A stretch of DNA of 64,000 nt from Craspedostauros australis. Lineage: Eukaryota > Bacillariophyta > Bacillariophyceae > Mastogloiales > Achnanthaceae. The notes beneath the pieces are model-generated. The model did no database searches and was not told the origin of the DNA. It worked only from the letters and a program-made list of their open reading frames with translations. Within the stretch, counting starts at the first letter, position 1, and each line of letters opens with the position of its first letter. The stretch is taken from positions 1,178,001-1,242,000 of the forward strand of contig JAMXDE010000011.1 of assembly GCA_026770025.1 (NCBI GenBank). Reading direction: 5' to 3'. The translations under genes were made by a program, and so were the position numbers. Positions 51,770-62,615 of this stretch are shown one piece after another.

Positions 51770-53305
51770 TCATTCGAATGTTCTTGATGTGTCAAAGTAC
51801 GACTTCTTGTGTTCACGTTGTAAGTCGGCCTTGATGTTCTTGGTGAATCCGTCGCTTGTGTTCTGCTCGGATTTGACGAAAATGATTTCGATGGTTTTGT
51901 TGATTACCATGTTCCTCACGTAGTGATGGCGCACGTCGATGTGCCGCGATCGTTGGGATGTTGATGGGTTCTTGGCAATGAAGATTGCTCCAATGTTGTC
52001 CACGTGGACCTTGATCGGTGTCTTCACTGGAACGCCCACACTTTCGAGTAGCTGCATGACGAAGAAGATTTACTTTGCTGCTTCGGAAAGGGCAACGTAT
52101 TCTGCTTCAGATGAGCTGAGTGTGACGGCCTTCTGTGCCTTGGATCGCCAAAGGATTGGCACCTTGCACAGGTATTGGATGAACCCTCCTACACTAATTC
52201 TTGTGTTCTTGTCTCCTGCATATTCGCTATTGCAGAAGAGCTCCGTGTCCCAGCTGTCGTCATCTGGACGCGCTGGATGGATCTTCAATCCATACTCCTT
52301 TGTATCGATCACATACTTGATGATCCAATACATCTCCTTCATTGCGGCCTTGGTGGGCCCGATCAATACCTTGGAGAGTTCCCTCACAGGGTTCGCGATG
52401 TCTGGTCGCGACTGCTTGATGAGGAAGAGTAGCATACCGACGCCTCGGCGGTATTCGGCATGTTCTTCCGGTCCGACCTTCTGCAGTCCGTTATCCTCGG
52501 ATGGTCGTACAATGATTTGGCCCAGGGTTCCCGGTGTCCCGTAGCGTTGCATATTCTCAACCTTGGTTCCGAACTCTTCGATGAGATGTCGGATGAGATG
52601 TGGTTGACGCAATGTCGCTCTAGTCTTGTCATGGTTCAGTTCGATGTTGCAGCTGAGGTAATCTCCGAGTCCGCGCTCGATTGTCACCTTGAATTTGCTG
52701 CCTTGGATGTCCTTCAGGAATGTCTCCAGTGCCTTGGAGTCTCCGCAGCAGAAGCAATCGTCCACGTAGATGGCCACGATCATGCTTCCTTCGTTCGTCT
52801 TCCTGTAGAACAGGCATGGGTCTGCTGCGCTCTGTTCGAAGTTGATATTCTTGAGGGTCGATACCAACATCTTGAACCACTGCCTGGCGCTCTGTACAAG
52901 TCCGTAGATTGGCTTGTGTAGGGTCAGGGCTTCGTCTGGTTGATGATCCATCCCATTGGGACAGTTCATGTAGATCTCCTCGTCGAGGTCTCCATGTAGG
53001 AATGCCGTTACGACATCGACGAGTGCGCAATCCATCTTCTTGATCAGCATGATCACCATCATGACCCAATAGGTCACGTCATGGATGACAGGTGAGTAAT
53101 GCTCTTGGAAGTCTACTCCTGCGACTTGTGAATAGCCACATGCAACGAGCCTTGCTCGATGTGTGCCATCGCGTTTCAGCTTGAAGACCCATTTGCATTT
53201 GCAGCATCTGCGGCCGTGTGGGATGGCGTCTCGTTTGATCTTGCTGTACACCTTGCGTGTATCCATTGAGTCAAACTCCTTCTTGATGACTGCTCGATAT
53301 CCCTT
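51770..53305 (-). pseudogene. copia reverse transcriptase and RNase H remnant
   Basis: One frame with stops at 53306-53308 (TGA) and 52070-52072 (TAA). RT motifs are readable: WVFKLKRDGTHRARLVACGY, the catalytic VDVVTAFLHGDL, PIYGLVQSARQW and IYVDDCFCCGD. RNase H starts FCNSEYAGDKNTRISVGGF, where the usual first Asp is Asn, and continues through the stop to VHVDNIGAIFIAKNPSTSQR and SDGFTKNI. The TGA sits where copia elements usually have the Trp that opens the RT domain. Confidence 0.9.
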
Positions 53306-56275
53306 TCAATGGATGGGATCTGGGTGGTTGAAGGCTCCATCGAATGTCGTTGGTTCGATGTGCTTCTTTGATTCCTTGTTCTCGTCCTGCATCGACAGTC
53401 TGATGTCGATTGCTGGTGTCTTGGTGATGATTGCATTCATCCTGTATAGTCCTGTTGTGCTATGATGAGTGATCTCGATCTTCTCTTCTTCGTCTACGAT
53501 TTCTTTGTCATCTGTAGTTTCGTTGTTGGATTCGTCAGTCATCTCATCGCTCAGTTCGTCACTATTTTCGTTGGATGATGACTTGCTCTCATAGCCTTCT
53601 TCCTTTCGACCTCGTTCGTTGAAGTCTGCGAGCTCACACAGAGCTCTGGGAATACTCTTCCCTGTAGTTGACATGGGATTAGTTTCTCCCTTCCTGACTT
53701 GTGCTTCATGACGTCGGATTCTCTCCTTTCTAGCCATGTCACGCTTGTTTGGTTTGGTTGGTGGAGGTCTCGATGGTGTGTCATGTGTAGACCTCGCTGG
53801 TGTATTCGGAGGGGTGACACCTATCTCGTCATCGGCTTCGTCGCCGGAGGGTAGGATTTCGTCATCCTCATGATTGGATTCGCTCCGATCTTCCTCGTCA
53901 TTCTGGATTAGTTGAGTCACTGCTCCGTCGTCCTCATTATCCTCATCATCAGTGTCTGATAGGATATGGTATTTGTTCGTGTCAGCGAAAGATACTCTCT
54001 TCGCTTCTGATGTTCGACGCGTTGCCGTGCTTGGCATTGCTCCCTTCCGTCTGATGGTTGTGAAGCCATCTGCGTCCGTCGTTCCTGCTTTGCTGGATAT
54101 GTTCGGTGCTGGCGCCCAGCCACAGAACTGTCCGTATGATTGGTTGAGCCACTTGATGTCCCGTGAACAGATGAGTGACTTGGTCGATGGTCTGCACATG
54201 TTGTAGACCCCTGATGCATGTTGGTGTGCATATCCGATGAACACCATCTCTTCTCCTCTGTTCTTGAGTTTGGCGGTGATCCCGCCATAGGTAGTCTTCA
54301 CAACACCCACTTCTCCAAATGTGCGGAGTGCATCCGCATATGGTGGATCGTTGCCAAAGAATTGGCGGTACGGTGACTCTTTCTGATTCTTCGCTACGGT
54401 GATGTTGGCGATGGTGGTGGCAGTGCTCGCAGCTGCTGCCCACAGGCCATGCCTATACTCTTTGTCAAGCTGTGCTCCATTGAGCATGGAGCGGATCTTG
54501 GTGTAGAGGTACGCGAACTTGCGTTCCACTCTACCGTTCTGTTGCGGCGTGTTCGATGCCGTGAATTCGAATTTCATGTTGAGTCCTGCATCGGTGAGAA
54601 TATCCTGCGTGGATTTGTTCTCTCCGCTGTTGTCTCCTCGGAAGATGATTTGTTGATCACCTGTGTGTGATTTGATCGTCTGGACGAATCGTTTGATGTA
54701 CCCTGGTTGATCACTTTTGTTCTTGAGAAAGAAACTCCAGCAGTGATCCGTGCAGTCGTCCACGATCAGGGTCCAGTAGCGTTTATCTCCAAAGCTTATG
54801 TGTTTAGTGTAACTAATGTCAATGAAGAACCGTTCGCCGCGGCGAGTGGCTCTTGGAATGGTTGCCTTCGGAATATTCTTCACTCTTGCGTTCGCGACCG
54901 CGCAGTCGCGACATACTGGCATCTCGCCAATGATCTTCCATCCGTATTGAGCGGCTGTCCGCTTCATGGTCTCGAGTGGCGCGTGGCCGAGCATTCGATG
55001 CAAGTTCACCACGCTGATCTCCTTGGATGGATTCTTGATGATGGCTGTGCAAGCCTTGTTGTCGTCTGTTGGCATGATGGGACGCGTCTGCACTCCCGTG
55101 ATGAATCCGTTGGATGTGGGGAAGACTCGATCGAACACGATCTTCATTCCGGATCCGTTGATGATGTCCATCAGAATGCCGTTGTTACCAAGCTGGTAAC
55201 CGTTGTACAGAACCTTGTTCGTTGAGAAAAGGTTCACCGCCATTTTTGGTGTGCACTTCACATCGTCGAGCCGGATGATGTGGCCAGTGTTGTCTTGTTG
55301 CTTGACCTTCAAGCGAATGGATCCCATCTTGGGAGAGTCCAGCTTCGTGCTGTCTCCCACTTGGAGGAAGGACTTGATGTGCCGCACGGTGAAGAGAGCG
55401 GCATCCGAATTGACGATGTGACACGAAGCTCCGCTGTCGGCGAGCCAGGTGTCCTTGTTGACCTTGTCCTTGTACTTGGTGCTCAGCTCGTGGAGCTGCT
55501 CCATGGCTGCTGCAGCCATTTCATCCATGAGGCTGTCTTCTTCTTCATCTTCGTGGACTCCATCTTCGTTGTATGGATTGCGATCTTCGTCCATGTCGTC
55601 ATCGCTTGGTAGTTCTGCAAAGTGCGCTGGGACTGTGCTGTTACGATGAACTCCAGTGACCGTGTCATACGGCGTGACGCGTGGTCGCTCGCGCAGGAGC
55701 ACCTGCATGCATCCTCTGAGGACGTAGTGTAAGTCCAGTTCGGAGAGTTCGTCTTCTTCGTTTGCCTTCAGTAGTCGGTTGAGAATGGCTGCGTTTGCGA
55801 GGATCTCTTCAATCGATTTGAAGTTAGCGGAAAGGATGGTGCTTACCATGTTCACCCAAATGTATCGCAATGGTTCGTTCACGAACCCTGGAAACATCGG
55901 CATTGCGGCTGTTAGCACCGCGTCGTAGATGAGTTGCTTCTGCATCCGTTTTGCAGTGACCGTTGGTTCTGGGAAGGTCTGGAGTCGGTAGATGTCGTCA
56001 ACTCTTCTGGGATTTGGTTCCGGTCGGAATTGGATTCGGATTGGGTAGACGACGTGTTCATAAGGATTGAACGTATCGCTTGGATGGTCTTCAGCTTCGT
56101 CGCTGTCCTCTTCATCGAAGATGCCCATTCTCTCGTTCTGCATTGCTGGAGGAGGCAGCGCCTCGGCGCGGTTCGCCTCGTCTCTGGTGGTATCGTCATC
56201 GTCTTCATCTGCGCCGTCCTCGTCGGCGTCTTTGTCTGAGCCGTTCTCGTCGGCGTCTTCGTTGTCTTTGCTCAT
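53306..56275 (-). pseudogene. copia protease-integrase segment
   Basis: A 989-codon open stretch in the same frame as the flanking pol/gag pieces, actually open back to the stop at 56330. It has an acidic N-terminal linker, protease WLADSGASCHIV, integrase zinc motif MLGHAPLETM..CRDCAVAN, and DDE core VDDCTDHCW, FRGDNSGEN, NTPQQNGRVERKF. This is intact over its own length but cut off from gag and RT by stop codons. Confidence 0.9.
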
Positions 56276-56329
56276 TGCCTCTTCGATGTCGCTATCGATG
56301 GCCTCACTGTCTATCTCGGCTCCGTCGCC

Positions 56330-57590
56330 TTATGGACCGATCAGGTCGTTTGCATTGAAGCAGCATTCGTAGCTCACTTCGCGTCTTGGATCCACCTCGT
56401 GGATGATGGGCTCCTCGCTGAGCCATTCCGGGACGATCTCATCGTCCTGCACTTCGTTGTCACTCCCGACGCACTCGAAGTTATCGAAGAAGGAGTCTTC
56501 GATGTAGTTGTCGGACACCAACATGCAGAGTGGCGTGTCTTTTGCAGAGAGTACCATCTTGTGCCCGCTCTTGTCGTGTCCTTCCGTTGCTGTGTTGGCC
56601 TGTTTGTCGGCCTTCTTCTTCTCGTTGAACTTCTTCTTTTGGCACTCTGCCTCGCGATGTCCGAAGATGCTGCAGTAGTTGCACTTGCCGTTGAAGCCAC
56701 TTCCCTTGTTGCGATTGTTGTTGCGCTTTCCATTCATCTTGTTGTTGTTGTTGTTGTTGTTTTTCTTGTTGTTCGATTTCTTGCGTTCTGGACAATCGGA
56801 GGATCTGTGACCATACACACCACAGTTGTGGCAGGTCCCCTTGAAGTTGCCGGTGCTCGTGAAGCCGGTGTCGTTGCTCTTCGTGTTGCTGTCTTGGAAG
56901 TCGTCAATGTATGCCTTGCCTCCTTGATGAGTGGCGTGTGCTGTGCGGAGTACTCCTCTGATTGTGTTGATGGTAACCAGTTCCGGATTGTACGTGAGTT
57001 GGTGATGGAAGTTCACGATGTGGGTTCTGTATTCCACGCTCACGGTGCTGAGGATTTGCATGATCATCTCCTCGTCCGTGATCTCGTACTTCACATCGTG
57101 GAGACGCGATCGTAGACTCTCGAGTTGCGTGATGTAGATGTCGGGGTCCGTGTCTCTCTTCATCTTTTCGTTGTTGAATTGGCGCTTGAGTTTGATCTTC
57201 GTCACCGCGTCGGATGGCCGGAACTTCTCCGCGAGAACGTTCCATGCAGCGTGTGGATCTCCTTCGGGATAATTGTTGGAGATGGACTGATTGATGTATT
57301 GGATGGCCTGCTTGCCCTTTCCCTTTCTCTGCATCCATTATGAGGATCAGGTCGCTGAAGCAGTTGCATGCCAGCTTGTAGGTTTCCTCCAATGCTTCCT
57401 TGTCTTCTCCGGTGGCTGCTTCGATCTCGCTCATTGTTGGGATCTTCGTCTTGCCCAACATCACGTCTCTCGTCTTCTGTGTACGAGCGTATGCCTTCGC
57501 TTGGGACTCCCGTGGGCTATAATCCTCTTGTTCACCGCTGAACATCGGCGCCTTGATGTGTCGCTTGTTCGTGTTGGCTGATGTTGCCAT
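56330..57590 (-). pseudogene. copia gag with frameshift
   Basis: The start MATSANTNKRHIKAPMFSGE at 57590 is followed by a one-base frame change near 57335-57345, inside an AGAGAAAGGGAAAGGGC run. The downstream frame continues with the copia gag core (AAWNVLAEKFRPSD, LKRQFNNEKM) and two CCHC knuckles CHNCGVYGHRSSDC and CNYCSIFGHREAEC, separated by a polyasparagine tract. It ends at TAA (56330-56332), in frame with pol. Confidence 0.88.
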
Positions 57591-58375
57591 GTTGCCTTGT
57601 TGTTTCGTTGTTGGTGCGCTCGTGCCCTTGATTTCCGTTCGTTTCTGTGTTGTCGTTTCTTCGATTTTCGCTAGTTGTTTCGCGGAGACGAATGATTCTG
57701 GCTTGCTTGCGTGCTCAGGACGCGAAGTGAAGCACTCTCAGGCACATAGATGACAGTCTTCTATTGCTTATCTATTGTTGGTGTATTGCTGATACACTCC
57801 TTGTTGTGAACCAGATTGTGACCGCATGCCATGAATCCAACAAAGACACATGCTCTGTTCGTTTTTTCCCTTTGTGTTGTTTCAGCCACAAACACTCCGC
57901 CTCGGTTGCTTATGACTGTACGGTCACAGAATCTTTGACCAATACGAGCTACACGACTCGCTTGACCCCAAAACTCGCTCTGAGATTGATTTGCTCACAA
58001 ATTCTCCTCCTGGTGGCGTCTCACTTTTCCCACCCTGTTTGGCTGTGCGAATGCTCTTCGTCACACCAGTCTCCTCTTGCTTGGCTGCCTTGAGAATCCT
58101 CTTCTTCTCGCGATGTAGTCTTGCAGACCGTTCCTCTTCGGTCTTGGCGATGGCGCTTGCCTCTGCGCCTGATAGGACAGTAGCCGCAGCTGCTTCCTTC
58201 TCTTGTTGTGGTCAAGTCTCACTCGCACCTTCTTCTTGCTTGATAGTTGGGTTGGGACAGAGGGATGTCTTTCAATTCCTCTTCCTCGCTCATTCAGCCT
58301 GCTGCTCTTGAATGATGTTCGTCTTCCTCACACGATCCGATCCACGGGCTCGCCCTGATCTATCGTTTATAAACG

Positions 58376-59216
58376 TGTTGGCAAGTTCTGCTCATGGCAA
58401 CCTACGATCGTGGAAGATGGTATTGGTTGATAGTCGTTCGTTTGCTATTTCATTACTTGAGCACTCCGATCCTCTTGATGTCTCCGTTCTCTTGCCTGAT
58501 GCTCTTGGCATATCTGTCTGTTTTGTAGATTGGGTCTCCGACTATGAGTCGGTACACAAGATGCTCTCTCGCTCCTCTCTGTATTCTCTCTCTCTCTCTC
58601 AATATCATGTGCTTTGTGCCATACGATACTCTGTGTTTGATGCGTACTCCGTAGTCGACACTCTGTTCATTCACTACTGGCTTACTACTCCATGAGTACT
58701 TACCATTTGAACTTCACCTTCAGTATCCATGATGCTGATCCTCTTTGGTCATCGGATCTTCACCTCCTGCTCTGACTTGGAGACAGATGTCGACGTGGTG
58801 ACACGATGACATCCTGTCAACGTCAGTAGGCGTCCTTCTGCTCTCCAGATGTCACGTTCCATCAGTGATGCAGCAGTCTGTCAGATGATATCGTCATCTG
58901 AGGTTTAGTTGGGAAGTACCTCAAGATTTGCTTGGTATCATACGTTTCCATTGATGGATGGATGGATGGATGGATGGATGGATGGATGGATGGATGGACG
59001 ATGTTCTTGATACTCTCAGAAATCGTTGATTGCAAATTTCCTCCAGAAATTCTCCTCATATTTCTGTGTTCGATTTCGTGATGTGATTTTGGCAAAGTAC
59101 AGTTCACTATCAACACAAATGTAGTTGTACCGTCCATACATGTGTAAGAGAATAGCGGGTGAACGATGCACATATACATGTACATCTTGACACATACACG
59201 TATGTACATCTCGACA
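58376..59216 (-). repeat. 5' LTR of the decayed copia element
   Basis: 841 bp. Carries an expanded (GGAT)n tract at about 58950-58998 not present in the other LTR. The 12-bp palindrome CGTTTATAAACG (58364-58375) directly abuts it where a primer-binding site would be. Confidence 0.88.
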
Positions 59217-59223
59217 GAGAGCA

Positions 59224-60247
59224 TTGGGAGACTCCAAAACAGAATCGAAACCACCACCACTACCAACACCGTCGAACGCAATCGCAAGAGTGTCCATGAG
59301 CGGAACTTGCCAACAGGCATGCTTACAGAACAATCAAGCAAGACACTATGACTGGAACAACAGAACCAGAATCGGATTGGACATTGTGGGGCATAGTGCA
59401 TTGGATGACCTAGCAAAGCAAGCAACACAAACAAATCTTATCTCTCTGTATGGGCTTTCTCCATGCATGTGCCTTGTTATGTGGAACCATGCTTGTGGTG
59501 GTCCAAAATGCCATCCCAAGCACTTGATTTGGGCCTTGTGCTTCTTGCGGCACTATGGTTGCGTTCTTACACTGTGGAAAACTTGTCTGCAGATCCCAAA
59601 CCTCTAATGAAGTGGACTTGACTTCATATGGATGAAATTCAGAAGGGATACAAAGGTGTAGGAAGCAGAACACAATAGCAGATTGATACATCTCCTACTC
59701 TCACTTTCACAATGTCAACTCACATCGTCTTTTTGAATGCTTATACTGTTGGCAACCCATAACACAGATTTATTGGAAGAATTTCGTTAAGAATGACAAA
59801 CATCAAAGGTGCAAAATCACAGTGGAGGTGACTTACTTTCATGTTTGGGAATCTCCTCCTTTTTCAAAGAAATGGTACAGCCACATATACAAGGGAGCTA
59901 GTCTGTGGTAGAAGATGGAGATTTGCATCCAAACTGGTGACATTGTTTGGTGCTATGGTCTGTTCTCTTGTGGTTGATGGCCTGACCCAAAGATCTTCAG
60001 CTGCTCGCTGGCGGGGAAACTTGCTCGTGAAATGGTGGAAGCAGATGGAGGGTACAGCAGTCCCTGGGTACGCAAGCCAAAGAACTACAATACCAACGCA
60101 GACAGGGATGGCAAGACACATGAAAGAGCAAGACACGAAACCATCAATCGTCTCTTCAAGAAATGGAAGATCTTCTATGAATCATTTCGACAAAATATGC
60201 AGCTGCACAAGACAGTATTGAAGGCAGTTGCCATAGCTGTCTATTGA
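59224..60247 (+). pseudogene. decayed PIF/Harbinger-type (DDE_Tnp_4-like) transposase
   Basis: Broken frames keep the order of a Harbinger-type transposase. CHPKHLIWALCFLRHYG at about 59514-59564 matches the N-terminal helical region. Then, in a frame from about 59834, FHVWESPPFSKKWYSHIYKG, ICIQTGDIVWCYGLFSCG, WPDPKIFSCSL, MVEADGGYSS and RARHETINRLFKKWKIF follow in the right order and spacing. In-frame stops are TAG at 59909-59911 and TGA at 59975-59977, and the usual first catalytic Asp (in a DGTD motif) is not preserved. It lies directly against the right LTR of the decayed copia element, which may have inserted near or into it. Confidence 0.7.
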
Positions 60248-60739
60248 TCAGGGCTTCTTCCAGCCTTTCCAAATCAGGTAATAGAGAAAGAGACAGACTA
60301 AGTGATTAGAGCAGAGCAGAGAAATTGATTGTATGTGTGTGAACAAAGTGTTGTACAGAAAACCCGTGTTGCCTGTCATTGGAACGATTTTGGGTTTGCA
60401 CAGTTGTCAATTCGAATGAATCCCATTGGGTCTTCGTTCTAAGACCAAAGGGAAAATATATATTACCATAGCTCCCAGTTTTTGAGTTGGACAAGCAATT
60501 CACGCAGAGTTGCACGGTACGTTTCTCATCGTGAATTCCTGTGGTGATGATTCCTCCGCCAGATTTCGGAATCGTCCTGTGAGAACTCTCAATTCCTACT
60601 TCCGACGAAGAACAAGGAATCACCAACATGTCACGATCATGGACTGGATGGACTCGTTTTTAACCAATCATAGCGCGCGACGTGGACAATGCGAATCGAA
60701 AGCAGCCTTCGACAGATGTCAACATCGCAAGTGTCGCGC

Positions 60740-60832
60740 TGTTAAAATAGCGCGCTGCGGAATCGAACCACGGAGCCAGTCCACGCCCTGCATGAACACA
60801 AGAAATTAACGCTTATAACCCATGTCGCGACA
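60740..60832. repeat. 93-bp direct repeat with tRNA-like box, copy 1
   Basis: Begins TGTTAAAATAGCGCGCTGCG and ends CATGTCGCGACA. On the minus strand it contains TGGCTCCGTGG (A-box-like) next to GGTTCGATTCC (perfect B-box consensus), but the spacing is not that of a functional tRNA gene. Confidence 0.85.
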
Positions 60833-61004
60833 CCCTCCCTATTTCTTGGATTCATGCCCTTGAGCCCCCTTATCATGAGGACCCCCCACACTCTATCTTT
60901 ATACTGCCGCTGTAGGCAGTCGGCAAGTTTCGGGTGTTTCTGTGTGTTTTTTGTAGCAGGGGTGGGTACCAGCCGACGGAATCGAACCTTAGGCCACGCT
61001 ACCA

Positions 61005-61097
61005 TGTTAAAATAGCGCGCTGCGGAATCGAACCACGGAGCCAGTCCACGCCCTGCATGAACACAAGAAATTAACGCTTATAACCCATGTCGCGACA
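61005..61097. repeat. 93-bp direct repeat with tRNA-like box, copy 2
   Basis: Apparently identical to copy 1 over 93 bp, 265 bp away. It is flanked on the left by another GGTTCGATTCC (minus strand, about 60975-60990) preceded by GGTAGCGTGGCC, which resembles the 5' end of a Leu tRNA. Confidence 0.85.
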
Positions 61098-61310
61098 TCG
61101 CGCATGCGCGGAGCGCAAAAAATTCTTGTGCGGTGAAACGTTGCCCAGGCAGAGTGACGAGTTTGAGTGTGCGAGATGCGTGTTGCCCCCAACGATGAAT
61201 TCAGTAGTGGATGCCGGTTGTGCTTTCAATCACTTCCATGGAACGATCTCCGATCATGACAATTGGCAGTTGCAACACAGATTCTTCAGGAGCTGCTTTT
61301 GTGGTTAGAT

Positions 61311-61410
61311 TGTTGTTGCCGTTATTGTCGTTATTGTCGTTGTTGCCATTGTTGTTGTCATTGTTGTTGTCATTGCTGTTGTCATTGTTGTTGTTGTTGT
61401 TGTTGTTAGC
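61311..61410. repeat. GTT/ATT-rich microsatellite
   Basis: About 100 bp of GTTGTTGTCATT- and GTTATTGTC-type units. Pure repeat; it makes Leu-rich or Asn/Asp-rich open frames that are not genes. Confidence 0.85.
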
Positions 61411-62314
61411 ATCATAGCTCGTCGTGTGTTGGTGTGATAGAGGTTGGCGCACTTGAGGAGATTGCACCCGACACAACAGGACGACGAGCTGGGCTCTCTC
61501 CCACCAAGATCCAAATCGCCGCTAGTATTCGCTGCCAAATATAAGGTCTGCCCCTCTTTCGAAAAGATGTTGTGCGTCACCGAGAAGAAATGATTGGTCG
61601 CTGAAAATTCAAACAGGTTGGTGGAGAACACCGCTCGCCAACACATGATCTGAAATCAGAAATTTGGAATCAATATTTGATGACGTCAGGCCTTTGTTCT
61701 CGTCCAAAACGTGAAATACGTTGAGAACAAGAAAATCACACTTGTTTGGAAACAGGAAAGCACACGAAACTGCGTTCGATTCGGAAGAATCAAGTGATTG
61801 ACACCGAAACTCGAAGCCAAGCGCAAAGCAGATGAACAACGGCCAGAAGCCAACGATGGCCAAGGACAGGAGCAGAACAGAGAACAAAGCTGTGTGAAAG
61901 TCAAGCTGGGCATCAAGATCTGGATTACCCACCAATCCACAACTCTGGATTGTGATGCCTGATCCACAACCCAGATGAAGCAACAGCCTCATCATGCCTA
62001 CCACCACTGCGCAATCCTCGACATGTTTTCGCACTCAAGCACCTCACTCACGCAAAATGTGAGTGTGTCAATGATGGGCACGACTGGACATCAACCTGAA
62101 GCACGACTGGCGAGTCCGAACCCCATTTGCCCCTTGACGTCCGCATGCGCAACGTTTTTAGTTGTAGATTAGTGCGAAAAATATAAACTTTTTAACTATA
62201 AGGCCCAGGAGTCTATTAATCCACACATATACTATATACAACATAATAGGATGATCTAAGTGCATATCTTAAAAATCCGCAAAAACGTACGTTTCTATCC
62301 TGAATGGGGTCTTA

Positions 62315-62345
62315 CATCACATCACATCACATCACATCACATCAC
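62315..62345. repeat. (ATCAC)n microsatellite
   Basis: Six perfect ATCAC units, directly following the inverted copy of the 37-bp dispersed segment. Confidence 0.9.
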
Positions 62346-62615
62346 CACATCAGGCTAGAGTACATCACTTCGCAGCCTGCGAGTACCGCACCAGTACCAA
62401 TTCCTGTATCGACTCTTAGCAAGGCCCATTCCACAGGTGAACACCCCCTGACTACCGCAGGTCGCAGGTCACCGTCACTCAATCGCTGAGTCGCTGCGTC
62501 TTTCAATCCATCCGCTCCTTCATCCATCCACGCATCGGTCCATCGGTTCATCGGTTCATCTTGTCTCTCGGTGAATCAGCCAATCAACGACACCAGATCC
62601 CTACATCCTGCCAAC

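Larger units (their letters stand above)
50968..59216 (-). mobile_element. decayed Ty1/copia LTR retrotransposon
   Basis: 8249 bp in minus orientation. LTRs run TGTTGGCAAG..TCTCGACA (canonical TG..CA). They differ by substitutions and indels, though the 51010-51500 part is nearly identical in both. No target duplication could be found (CAAGC left, GAGAG right). The 3' LTR is preceded on the coding strand by AGGAAGGG, a polypurine tract. Coding remains are in copia order, broken by one gag frameshift and three in-frame stops. Confidence 0.92.
60248..62615. other. non-coding, repeat-bearing interval
   Basis: No gene was recognised. It holds two 93-bp direct repeats with tRNA-B-box-like motifs, a (GTTGTTGTCATT)-type microsatellite at about 61311-61410, an inverted copy of the 37-bp segment from 30298 (62273-62309) and an (ATCAC)n run at 62315-62345. 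Frames at 61609-62034 (minus) contain hydrophobic stretches but no motif. Confidence 0.45.

Noticed and set aside
61609-62034. 141-codon minus-strand frame with hydrophobic stretches
   Set aside because: A second frame overlaps with similar quality and neither shows a recognisable family; not enough to call a gene.
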